A stretch of DNA of 64,000 nucleotides from Nelumbo lutea (GCA_022828595.1 JAKGHH010000004.1:83976270-84040269); one strand, 5' to 3'. Numbered from the stretch's first letter, positions 1 through 8,753 are shown. Notes: generated by a model not told the origin, from the sequence alone. Numbers and translations are program-made.

Positions 1-336
1 TGTTGTAGGATGTTGTGAGGAGCAATCTTGTGGGGGGCTAATTTCAATTTCATTCACCCACATGGGGAAATCCAACTGTTGGCCCAAGATGTGGTTATCA
101 TTCTTGGCCCAGAACTACCTTAAAGGCTTAAACATACTAGACATTTTTTACCTATAAACTCTCCCCATATCCCTACCCACGCGACACTATATGCACACTA
201 CATGGAGAGATGTACAAATGCTTCCCACATCTCTACCCACAAGAACATTACATGCACATTTTGGAAATGTCTCCTTTGTCATTGTCATTCATGGAAAGAT
301 GTTCCTAATACATAGCATTAGTGTCTTGTGGGTAGG
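1..336. repeat. Intergenic stretch with an imperfect inverted repeat
   Basis: No coding potential is visible. Near 228-256 the phrase CTACCCACAAGAACATTAC recurs as an imperfect reverse complement near 314-336, and a related phrase lies near 172-192. This looks like a degraded foldback element. I cannot assign a family. Confidence 0.35.
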
Positions 337-809
337 TAGGGGAACCGAACCGTGGGCTTAATTTCCAAACCAAACCAGTAATAGAAACTGAACCAAAGTC
401 AATTGGTTAATTGGTTGTTGGTTTGGTCAATCGAATCGTGGGCCTAATTTTCAAACCTAACTGGTAGTATTGGGTTTCGGAAAACCGGTAATTGAAACTA
501 AACCAAAGTTGACTGATTAATTGGTTGTCGGTTCGATTAATCGTTGGTTCAGTTTTTTGGCTTTTATATATGCATATGTAATAAAAAATTAGAAATACAC
601 ATAAGATATTAAATAATATATTTGTATATAATATATATATATATATATTAAATAATTATATATATATATATATTAAATAATTATATATATATATATATAT
701 CGGTTGGTTCAATTAACCATCAATTTTTCAAAAATACCGAACCAATTTGTTCAATAAACCATAATTTTTTGTTCAATCTTGTTGGTTCTGTTTTTCTTGC
801 TCACCCCTA
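337..809. mobile_element. hAT-like MITE with AT-rich core
   Basis: The ends are TAGGGGAACC on the left and CTCACCCCTA on the right, the usual TAGGGGTG-type hAT terminal inverted repeat. Flanks 329-336 (TGGGTAGG) and 810-817 (TGGGTGAG) match at 6 of 8 positions, fitting an eroded 8-bp target duplication. The interior has ACCGAACC/GGTTGGTTCGG-like subterminal words around a TA-repeat core (about 628-700). No transposase is visible, so it is non-autonomous. Confidence 0.7.
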
Positions 810-1055
810 TGGGTGAGGATGAGGGAAATGTTTGTAGGTAGGAGTTTAGAAGATCTAGGCTGATCATCCATTGGGAGACAATGTTTTAAAAACTGGCCTA
901 GAATCTCCACAAATTTTGTTGAGAGTTGATATAATTCTATCCTTCTTTATTAATCAAAATAACAAAAAGAAAAAAATATCAAATTTGTTAGTAGGGAATG
1001 ACCAATGGAATCAATAGTTACTTTACCTACAAAACTAACCAGGCTACCAGATATC

Positions 1056-1760
1056 TAAGGCTGCAACTTGGGTTGGGTTGGCCTGAATCCAACCTGAAAA
1101 AGTTGGGTTGATGTTTGGGTTAGGGTTAGGGTTGAAATTCATGAACCTGACTTTACTTCGGGTTGGGTTAGGATTGACCCCTTAGCCAACCCGAACCCGA
1201 CTCTATAGTACATGTAATATATAAATATATGTTATATGTAATATATAATATACATTGATTGTTTAGATGCATGATATTTGCATAGCCCCCACCACATAGC
1301 ATCATGCATTTCTTTTAAGATAAATCACTTCACTTAATCCTAATTAGAAACACTAAAACCTTAATAACATTATTTTATGTTTTTTTTTTTTTAATTTTAT
1401 TCTTCATCTCTTCTATGTTGTTTGCTGCCCAAGAAAGATCTATCGTAAGCCATAACTCATAATAAACTATAGTCATTTATAACATCGACAAACAAATACT
1501 AATGAAACATAGGATTAACATATGTAGTAAAAATTGAGTTAAGATCTAAAATCGAGAAATTCTATGAGGTTTAAGGGATGGAAAGAAGGTTAGATTGGGC
1601 CCAACCCGAAATTGGCTTTGAGTTGGGTTGGGTTGGATTAGGGTTGAATTAGTTAGGGTTAGGATTAGATTAGTCGGGTTGAAGGCCAGATTGGGTTAGG
1701 ATTAGGGTTGAGCTAGGATTGGCCTCAACCCAATCTAAGCCGGCCCGACTTGCAGCCCTA
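1056..1760. mobile_element. Miniature inverted-repeat element, GGCTGCAA type
   Basis: The left end TAAGGCTGCAACTTGGGT and the reverse complement of the right end (TAGGGCTGCAAGTCGGG) match closely. Subterminal regions are rich in GGGTTGGGTT/AACCCAACC words, and the middle is AT-rich. The left flank CAGATATC resembles CAGATCTC, which begins six bases past the right end, so the target duplication is not clean. No coding capacity is seen. The superfamily is uncertain; hAT-like is most likely. Confidence 0.5.
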
Positions 1761-1977
1761 TTCCATCAGATCTCGCAACTTATTTAGCCACTCACACATG
1801 GACCTGAATGGGACCCAATAGTTTTGGGCCCAGGTATATTAATAACGGACCGGGTACCCATTTGTTTGATATCATCTTTATCATGTACCCACTTAAGTAG
1901 AATGTGAGAAGCCCTTGATTACCCATTAGCCTAAGGCCTATTTGTGGGCGGGCTTTTGGTGAAGGCCACCCCCAAAT

Positions 1978-2152
1978 AATTCTCTAATTTAAGGGTTTCG
2001 ACTTTGACTGTTTGACATGGTTGCATTTTATGACCAAATTACCACATCATCATATCGATCCTCTATGACCATTTAAGCACAAATGATGATGTGGCAAGTT
2101 GGTCATAAAATGCAACCGTGTGAAAGTCAAACACCCTCTAAATTAGAGAATT
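1978..2152. mobile_element. Foldback MITE with about 75-bp arms
   Basis: The left arm starts AATTCTCTAATTTAAGGG and the right arm ends with its near reverse complement. Shared internal words include GGTTGCATTTTATGACCAA and CCACATCATCAT in opposite orientation. The two arms take up almost the whole 175 bp, so a transcript would fold into a long hairpin. It lies about 245 bp upstream of the Hsp70 relic. Confidence 0.6.
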
Positions 2153-2608
2153 GATTTTGACGTATCCACAAAATTCTTGAACATTCAACATTAATGGAAC
2201 AATCTCCTCAACAGGCTTTTAAATTCTTCACAACCTTTCTCACAAAACTCAGACTGGAATCAAGAACTCCAAATCAATTTAACACAAGCGCTTTGTAAAT
2301 TTCTGTAGTTTTCTTCTGAATCCCTTTGTTTAGTTGATCCTTAGTAGAGACAAGGAACCCATCTAGCGCATTTCCATTTCAAGGCTACAAACCTCAACGG
2401 TGGTGGCTAAAACTGAAGGCAAGGCGATTGGTATCGATTTGGGTACCACCTACAACTTCGTCAGAGTGAGGCTAAATGACAGGGTCGAGATCATCGCCAA
2501 TGATCCGGGTAATAGGACTACGCCTTCGTATGTCGCATTCACTGATACCGAGAGGTTGATTGGTGATGCTGCCAAGAAGCAAGTCGCCATGAAACCCTCC
2601 AACATAGT

Positions 2609-3518
2609 TGATGGAGCGCGATCGGACCGGTCTTAGCTGTTCGCTGTCTTTCTTCCAAACGGGGTAGCAAGGAACTTGAAACGGAGGAGATGGAGAAGCT
2701 CCGGGGGAACCCGGTGTAGAGGCTCCGAAGCTCAAGTTAGAATCCTTCAAAAGCAAGGTAATACCAGATAGCGCAAAGTTTGCATACCTCCGTTGTCGGG
2801 GGGCAGGTGGCTCTTATAGTCACTTCGTGCAATCGTCCCGGGGCCCTTGTCAGGTCAAGTATGATTACCCTTGTCATTGTCAATTCGGTCGTCGTCCTTT
2901 CTACTGAGACAGAACCATCACTGCCTAACCGTCATTTAACTGGAGATGGCGGTGTCAGTGGCAGTGGTAGGTGGCCGTTTAGGGTGCTACCGCCAAACGT
3001 CAGATCCCAAGTCAGTCAGGTGCGGCGCCCTTGGGCACGAACTTCCTTAGTGTCAGTCGTAGTACGACTTGTTTGGTTTTGGTGCCAAGTGATGCGAAGT
3101 GCTGAGCGAGGCGGTCTTGAGCTCGGAGGTATCTATAGGGCAGGTCAGTTCGGCGAAGTGTATCCCGAGCTGTTACAAGGTGGGTCAGTTCGGCGAAGTG
3201 TATCCCGAGCTATTACAAGGTGGGTCAGTTCGGCGAAGTGTGTCCCGAGCTATTACAAGGTGGCAGTTCGGCGAAGTGTATCCCGAGCTGTTACAAGGTG
3301 GGTCAGTTCGGCGAAGTGTATCCCGAGCTGTTACAAGGTGGGTCAGTTCGGCGAAGTGTATCCCGAGCCGTTACAAGGTGGGTCAGTTCGGGCCCCCGGT
3401 AGGGAGTTCAGTCCGCTCGTGTCCCCTTGTTCCCGCCTAGGCTTGGCCCCTTTTGCCAAGCTGTTGTTTCTGCCACGTGTCACGTAATAGAGAGGTCGGG
3501 CCAAATCTTCCTTCATCA
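2609..3518 (+). repeat. 5' LTR of the retroelement
   Basis: It begins TGATGGAG and ends CATCA. The segment 3,094-3,518 matches 5,761-6,481 apart from the number of tandem repeats. The first 485 bp have no counterpart at the right end. The 3' portion contains six 41-bp repeats followed by a shared unique tail with TAGAGAGGTCGGGCC. Confidence 0.75.
3144..3382 (+). repeat. 41-bp tandem repeat, 6 copies (5' LTR)
   Basis: The unit starts GTCAGTTCGGCGAAGTGT and continues with a CCCGAGCTGTTACAAGGTGG-like half. Six units lie here, one shortened to 38 bp by loss of GGT. Because 41 is not divisible by 3, all three frames cycle through the array and give the repetitive peptides VRRSVSRAVTRW, VSSAKCIPSCYKV and QFGEVYPELLQGG. 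The long open frames here are repeat translations, not genes. Confidence 0.9.
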
Positions 3519-4184
3519 ATTGCCCCCCACTCCTTGCGCCGGGGGTCTTGACATGGCGCGGGGAGTTTTCGCGAGGTAGCAGGTGGATTTGTCCCGTCCT
3601 TCGAACCTTCACTGCACTAGATGCTTTTGCTAGGGTTCTTTCGGTTTCCGAGAAGGGTGGAAATATGCTTACTCAAGAACGCTGGTGGTTGTGACAACGC
3701 GCGTTTTAAATTTCAAACCAATTCGCGCCGTTGGGACGTGACAGCGGGTCATTTCAAAAAGGCGTGCCACTGCTGTACGTGCGTGGACGACTGTCAGGGA
3801 GACGTGTGGCGCGTCAGTTTCGGAAAAGACGTGTGTCGAAGCGACGTCGGTTTCAAAAAGACGTGCGCTGACGTTTCGCTTTTTTCGGAAAGACGTGCGC
3901 CAATCACATCTCGACCTTAAGGGTTGTGCGGTCGGTAAGAACGTGGGCCGTCAGATCGTCTTCGGCCTGTGCGGCTGATTCTTGGTTACTGTAGCTATAA
4001 ATAGTGGGGGACCCCGGTTGGTTTGTCACTTCTGCGGTTTGTCTACTGAGTTCGCGTCCAACCTTTCAGCTCGCGTCCAAGTCTTTTCCAGCTCGCGTCA
4101 AGGCTGGTTATACAGTCTTCACGGTTCTTTGGCTTGCTCTTCAAACTTTTCGGTGAGTACTTTCCTGAATCCATCTTTTCTCCA
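3519..4184 (+). other. Retroelement leader between 5' LTR and gag-like gene
   Basis: GC-rich, with no plausible ATG-initiated conserved protein. It contains repeated short phrases such as AAAGACGTG (about 3,820-3,900). A TATA box lies near its end, and a possible leader donor GTGAGT sits at 4,152. Confidence 0.5.
3996..4003 (+). promoter_or_regulatory. TATA box upstream of the gag-like gene
   Basis: TATAAATA lies about 190 bp upstream of the ATG at 4,185 and is followed by a GC-rich leader. It sits in the internal region, not in the repeated LTR segment, which is unusual for an LTR element. Confidence 0.55.
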
Positions 4185-6053
4185 ATGTCTAGCTTTGATA
4201 GCTCAGACGATTCTTCGAGTAGGGCCGACGTAGGTTCCACCAACCGAGTCGTGTCCCCATACTGCCTTAGTGATCCTGAGGTGGAGCTTGAGGACTATGA
4301 ACCAGTAGGCCGAGTTGTTTCGGGCAGTTTGGCGTCTACCTCCCGCCGAGGTCGGATGCTAGACAGGTTTGGTCCTTCGACCATGACGCCTGAGGGGCTT
4401 CAATCCATACTCCTGTCTTACAATCTTTCTGGGGGGTACACATATTTTATTCCTTCAGGTAGCTTTCCTTGGGAACACGGTTCAGACGAGATCGTGATTT
4501 TTCGAGAGCAGCTCGCTGCAGGGTTGCGACCTCCTTTCCATCCCCTTCTCGTCGAAGTCATAAACCACTTCGGTGTCACCATTGGCCAGTTTCATCCGAA
4601 CTCTATTCGGAACTTGGTGGGGACAGTTTCCCTTTTTTGTGAGCAGAACTTCCCCTTAGACTTAGAGATATTCTCCTCTATCTTGATGCTCAAAAGACAG
4701 GCGGGTTCTCTTCTTGGGGGGAGACGGGCGTATTACCTTTCTCCTCGCCAGGGTTTTAAGCTTCTGCACGATCTTCCTAATAAAGTCCCGGCTTGGAAGC
4801 GGGACTACTTCGGCGTGCGAAGTGCACAAGGATGGCCCTTTCAGACCAGGTGGGGTGAGGCCGCTCCTGACTTGGGCGTAACTCTCGATAAAGAGACGGT
4901 GAAGGGTCTCCGGCAATGGGCACGGCAAGGCTTAAAGTGCCACCACTACTTAACGGAGGCCAAGCTTATTGCAACCGACCTGAGTTCGGGTAGGTTTCTA
5001 GCTATGCGGTTTTTTGCTTGCTTTGTTATTCCATTTTTTCTGATGAACTCGTTTCTGCAGGTGTGATGGACGCGGAGAGAACTCGTGGGGGGCGTTTGTT
5101 TCAAGGTATGAAGAGGAGGAAGCGGGTTGCCAAGCGAACTCGTACCGAGCTGCCCCTGGATGAGGAGCCCCAAGTTCCAGACCATACACCGGAGGATCTG
5201 CCCAAGGAGCCCGAAGTGACTCCACCAGTGCACAAAACTATCGGGGCGCCTTACGCTGAGACCACTCATACGGGCGCTCCTGCGTACTCAAGTGCTCCTG
5301 CTCACTCCGGGTCTGCTCATACGCGGGCTGGGCCCTCAGGCTCGGGAGCTCAAGGGGAGTTTAGGAGCATGTTGACGCCGAACTACGCTCTTCAGAAGAG
5401 TAGGGACACTACTTTTCCTGAGGAGGTCGCGGCGTGGACCGATCTTCCCTTGAATCAGGTTGCTTGCCGCGCCGTAACACATGCCATGGTGGTAAGTTAG
5501 ATTCTGTATTCCTTTTTTATTCTATTGCTTCTGGTGTCATTTGCTCACTTGTTTATTTTGGTAGATGAATTCTTCAATTCATGCCTTGGCGGCCCAAGTG
5601 GAGAGGAGCTCGCGACAGGCGCGAGCTGCTGAGGCTGCCGCTCATGCTGCTGAAGAAGCTTTCCGTGCTACAGAGGCAAATACCCGGGCTGCTGAGGCGG
5701 CTGCTTACGCTGCTGAAGAGGCTGCTCGCGTCGCGATGGCCAGGCAGGCGAGGTCTCAGCGCGAAGTGCTGAGCGAGGCGGTCTTGAGCTCGGAGGTATC
5801 TATAGGGCAAGTCAGTTCGGCGAAGTGTATCCCGAGCTGTTACAAGGTGGGTCAGTTCGGCGAAGTGTATGTCAGTTCGGCGAAGTGTATCCCGAGCTGT
5901 TACAAGGTGGCAGTTCGGCGAAGTGTATCCCGAGCTGTTACAAGGTGGGTCAGTTCGGCGAAGTGTATCACGAGCTGTTACAAGGTGGGTCAGTTCGGCG
6001 AAGTGTATCACGAGCTGTTACAAGGTGGGTCAGTTCGGCGAAGTGTATCCTGA
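4185..6053 (+). CDS. Three-exon gag-like retroelement protein, read into the 3' LTR
   Basis: Exons 4,185-4,989, 5,061-5,491 and 5,565-6,053 are joined by two short GT-AG introns (71 and 73 bp; GTAGGT...CTGCAG and GTAAGT...GGTAG) that keep one frame, giving about 574 residues. I chose ATG 4,185 because the longer open frame begins at TTG. Exon 1 is Ser/Asp-rich, then has a globular part with GLRPPFHPLLVEVINHFGV and a NLVG motif. This resembles the plant domain labelled 'putative gypsy-type transposon' (recalled, not searched). Exon 2 has a basic patch KRRKRVAKR, a likely nuclear signal, then Pro/Glu-rich sequence. Exon 3 is an Ala/Glu-rich predicted coiled coil (AAEAAAHAAEEAFRATEA). From 5,761 the frame enters LTR repeats, so the last 97 residues are repeat translation. 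The natural C-terminus was probably lost in the deletion that fused interior to LTR. The function is unknown; gag-like assembly is inferred. Confidence 0.6.
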
Positions 6054-6481
6054 GCTGTTACAAGGTGGCAGTTCGGTGAAGTGTATCCCGAGCTGTTACA
6101 AGGTGGGTCAGTTCGGCGAAGTGTATCCCGAGCTGTTACAAGGTGGGTCAGTTCGGCGAAGTGTATCCCGAGCTGTTACAAGGTGGGTCAGTTCGGCGAA
6201 GTGTATCCCGAGCTATTACAAGGTGGCAGTTCGGCAAAGTGTATTCCGAGCTGTTACAAGGTGGGTCAGTTCGGCGAAGTGTATCCCGAGCTGTTACAAG
6301 GTGGGTCAGTTCGGCGAAGTGTATCCCGAGCCGTTACAAGGTGAGTCAGTTCGGGCCCCCGGTAGGGAGTTCAGTCCGCTCGTATCCCCTTGTTCCCGCC
6401 TAGGCTTGGCCCCTTTTGCCGAGTTGTTATTTCTGCCACATGTCACATAATAGAGAGGTCGGGCCAAATCTTCCTTCATCA
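5761..6481 (+). repeat. 5'-truncated 3' LTR
   Basis: It matches the 5' LTR from its GCGAAGTGCTGAGCG phrase (3,094) to the end. The first 485 bp and any polypurine tract are missing, because the gag-like exon runs straight into it. It is longer than the matching 5' segment (721 versus 425 bp) because it carries more tandem repeat units. Confidence 0.75.
5812..6350 (+). repeat. 41-bp tandem repeat, about 14 copies (3' LTR)
   Basis: Same unit as in the 5' LTR but about 14 copies, including one truncated to about 19 bp near 5,861-5,879 and several 38-bp variants. Single-base variants (CGGTGAAG, CGGCAAAG, TATCACGAG) mark individual units. Confidence 0.9.
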
Positions 6482-7090
6482 ATAGTGTTTGATGCCAAGC
6501 GACTCATTGGTCGGCGGTTTTCTAATCCGTCTGTACGGAGTGGCATCAAGCTCTGGCCCTTCAAGGTTATTCCTGGCCCCGGTTACAAGCCCATGATTGT
6601 TGTTCAATTCAAGGGCGAAGAGAAACATTTCGCCCCTGAGGAGATTTCGTCCATGGCCTCGACCAAGATGAGGGAGACTGGGAGGCATATTTGGGTTAGA
6701 CAGTCAAGAATGTTGTCATCATTGTGCCGGCCTATTTCAACGATTCGTAGAGGCAGGCGACGAAGGATGCCGAAGCCATTGCTTATGGTTTGAATAAGAA
6801 GGCTTTGAGGTCTGATGAAAATAACGTTTTCATGTTTGATTCGGGGGTGAGGACTTCGACATCCGGCCTATTTCTACCGCATTAGAGAGCTATGCGTATA
6901 GCATGAAGAATACGATCAGGGATGAGAAGTTTACTGGGAAATTGAACCCTACAGATAAGCAGAAGATGGAGAAGGCAATTGATGAGACGATGGACTGGCT
7001 TGAGAAGAATCAGTTGGTGGAGGTGACATGCCTGGAGGTATGGGTGGTCGTGCCAAGTTGCCTACATGCCGGATGGAGGGTATGATTATG

Positions 7091-8020
7091 ACCAAAGCAA
7101 TGGCGGGACTGTCGGACTGGTATAGGACTGCTGGACTGCAGGACTGGTACAGGAGCTGGGCCGGTTATAATGGCAAATGTCCGTTATAATGAGGTTAGTT
7201 CAAAAGTGTCGACGTGCGCGTTTCTCATTAGAGGGTTCACATGCTCCATAAACCTAAGGGTCCACTGAATCCGGACTCTTGTTTGGCAAGAGTGCAATTT
7301 TGTATGCAAAATAAAATAAAATTATTTATTTTTACGCTTTTGCATTCAAAATAGAGCAAAGTTTGCCTCAATTTTTGGAGTAATCTTTTGCATTCAAAGT
7401 TAATCAGGTAGATTCTAGTTTAAATTGTATAATCAAACACAAAACAAAATTTATCTGTCCAAAACCAAACCAAATTTGCACTTATATGGATATATAAGCC
7501 TTTTGCATTCTTAGCAAGCAGTAGGATACATTGCCATAATTTCTAATGATTTAAAAACCGATCCGAAGCCACCGGGTCAGCAGTTTAAAAAAAGTAAAAC
7601 GTAAAAAAATAGTTAGAATAAAAAACGGCCAAAACTGTTGCCTGAATGGGTTGACAATTCACAAATTAAAAACTACTGATTGCTTGAACGGTTTTTAGGC
7701 CAAACAGACTGATCGCCCGGGTCAATGATAGTTCAAAAACCATGTTAACTTGAACCTTCACAACTAGCCCGGGTCAAAGACAAGTTGATTCATTATACAA
7801 AATATTACTGAAATTGCACCAGACGCACACATGCGAAGAGCAACTGTATATCACCTAACAACTAATAATAAACTTCACACAAAGAGAATGAGACGCCTCT
7901 ACTCCTTAGAGAAGTGGTCTCCCATTACGATCTAATTATAAATTAACCTCATTTGTTTCATCAATCAAGTTTGATCCCGAGCTCGCAATGAGAAAATGGG
8001 GAAGCAGAAAGAATGTGCAC
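7091..8020. other. Intergenic region with one MITE remnant
   Basis: No gene is seen. About 7,548-7,745 starts TTTAAAAACCGATCC and ends TTCAAAAACCATG, an inverted pair shared with elements near 20,612, 21,298 and 49,491. The rest is AT-rich DNA between the Hsp70 relic and the next promoter. Confidence 0.4.
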
Positions 8021-8030
8021 GGTCAAGTAT

Positions 8031-8036
8031 TATAAG
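8031..8036 (+). promoter_or_regulatory. Candidate TATA box of the His-rich secreted protein gene
   Basis: TATAAG within ATTATAAGTAAAGG lies about 120 bp upstream of the start codon, at a plausible distance for a leader of 85-95 nt. The leader contains an (AG)15 tract at 8,107-8,136 and upstream ATGs at 8,047 and 8,085. Confidence 0.4.
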
Positions 8037-8103
8037 TAAAGGTAGGATGACCCATCTCCGTTACCTAGCTAGGAATCCCAGCTGATGACCGTCGGCCCCC
8101 AGA

Positions 8104-8106
<3 letters not shown>

Positions 8107-8136
<30 letters not shown>
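8107..8136 (+). repeat. (AG)15 microsatellite in the leader
   Basis: A pure AG dinucleotide run 16 bp upstream of the start codon. GA/CT tracts are common in plant leaders and core promoters. Confidence 0.9.
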
Positions 8137-8140
<4 letters not shown>

Positions 8141-8151
8141 ACTGAGAAAGC

Positions 8152-8739
8152 ATGGAGAGAGCAACAAGTATTCGAACAACGATGTTAATCCTGCTTTTGC
8201 TGGTGCTAGCAACCAAAACCATGTCTGTGCCGGCCCCCCGCCCACTCTGCATGTCCCAGTTCGCCCTGGCAAACCATGCCTGTGCATTCGTGCCTCTCGA
8301 GCATCATCTTGCTGCAGAGATGAATGGGACTCATCATCAGGAAAATCAACAGCAAATGGTTAATGAGCATGAACACGAGCACCGGCACGACCACGACCAC
8401 GACCACGAGCATGAGCACGAGCACCGGCACGACCACGATCACGACCACGAGCACCGGCACGACCACGACCACGACCACGAGCATGAGCACGAGCACCGGC
8501 ACGATCACGACCACGACCGCGATCATGAGCATCATCGCCATCAGGCCCATCGCCACAGGCACCACCACCATCACGGGGCAAACGCCGAGTGCTGCAGATG
8601 GGTGAGGGAGCTGGATTCGACGTGTGTGTGTCAGTTGATGGTTCAGCTGCCTTTGTTCCTGAGGAGGTCGCCGCACACCTATACGGTAAGGGTGGAAGAC
8701 TCGTGTCAAGTGAAGTTTGAGTGCCCTGGGAGAGCGTGA
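8152..8739 (+). CDS. Secreted eight-cysteine (nsLTP-like) protein with His-rich insert
   Basis: Single exon, 195 residues. Residues 1-25 form a signal peptide (Arg-containing start, core MLILLLLVLA), so the product should enter the secretory pathway. The mature part has exactly eight cysteines at 33, 44, 147, 148, 158, 160, 185 and 191. The spacing C-x10-C-x102-CC-x9-CxC-x24-C-x5-C fits the plant eight-cysteine fold of lipid-transfer and 2S-albumin proteins, except that the Cys2-Cys3 loop is hugely enlarged. Residues 72-141 contain 36 His in 70 positions, built on the unit EHEHEHRHDHDHDH and ending HHHHH. The C-terminal part, CCRWVRELDSTCVCQLMV, is well formed. Alternating His with Asp/Glu suggests binding of Zn, Ni, Cu or similar ions, or pH-dependent charge change (inference). 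ATG 8,152 is chosen because the signal peptide follows directly. A poly(A) signal follows at 8,754. I do not recognise a named gene. Confidence 0.85.
   Translation: MERATSIRTTMLILLLLVLATKTMSVPAPRPLCMSQFALANHACAFVPLEHHLAAEMNGTHHQENQQQMVNEHEHEHRHDHDHDHEHEHEHRHDHDHDHEHRHDHDHDHEHEHEHRHDHDHDRDHEHHRHQAHRHRHHHHHGANAECCRWVRELDSTCVCQLMVQLPLFLRRSPHTYTVRVEDSCQVKFECPGRA
8365..8574 (+). repeat. In-frame 42-bp minisatellite encoding the His-rich domain
   Basis: Units of 14 codons (EHEHEHRHDHDHDH) at residues 72-85 and 86-99, a 10-codon short unit at 100-109, another 14-codon unit at 110-123 (last His replaced by Arg), then a degenerate tail to residue 141. All unit lengths are multiples of three, so copy-number change keeps the frame and the C-terminal cysteines. 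Confidence 0.9.
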
Positions 8740-8753
8740 CAGTGCTGTTGCTT

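Larger units (their letters stand above)
2609..6481 (+). mobile_element. Non-autonomous LTR retroelement inserted in the Hsp70 relic
   Basis: The element starts TGATGGAG and ends CTTCATCA. It is flanked by a perfect 5-bp direct repeat ATAGT (2,604-2,608 and 6,482-6,486). Removing it with one copy of ATAGT restores the Hsp70 frame across codon 71. Both ends carry the same LTR sequence with 41-bp tandem repeats. The interior encodes one gag-like spliced gene and no reverse transcriptase, integrase or protease, so it depends on a partner or is a deletion derivative. No primer-binding site starting TGG is visible just after the left LTR. Its GC content is much higher than the surrounding DNA. Confidence 0.85.
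2397..7090 (+). pseudogene. Cytosolic Hsp70 (HSC70-type) pseudogene split by an LTR element
   Basis: The left part (2,397-2,608) translates to the Hsp70 N-terminus with the ATPase signature IGIDLGTT and the block [20 protein letters not shown]. After the inserted element the same frame resumes at 6,487 with [12 protein letters not shown], then [13 protein letters not shown] and EEISSM. Decay is clear. The initiator is ACG-GTG rather than ATG. A 1-bp deletion near 6,680 shifts frame, and in the restored frame TAG stops lie at 6,697 and 6,748. About 20 residues are missing before AIAYGL, and most of the rest is deleted up to a C-terminal piece (about 6,885-7,020, ALESYAYSMKNTIRDEK) and a Gly/Met-rich tail. 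No EEVD is visible. Exon sequence runs uninterrupted through the codon 71-72 region, where plant HSC70 genes usually have their only intron (family knowledge). That suggests a processed copy. The gene would have encoded a cytosolic ATP-dependent chaperone; nothing functional remains. Confidence 0.9.

Noticed and set aside
1100..1132. GGGTTAGGGTTAGGGTT resembling telomeric repeat
   Set aside because: Three imperfect units of the non-plant TTAGGG type inside a GGGTTGGGTT-rich transposon; plant telomeres are TTTAGGG and long arrays.
2780..3487. Long forward open frames (235 and 113 codons) over the 5' LTR
   Set aside because: Translations of the 41-bp repeat in shifting frames; one starts at a non-ATG context and none has a conserved domain.
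5869..6450. 193-codon frame over the 3' LTR repeats
   Set aside because: Same repeat translation. Only the part continuous with the spliced gag-like exon is kept in the annotation.
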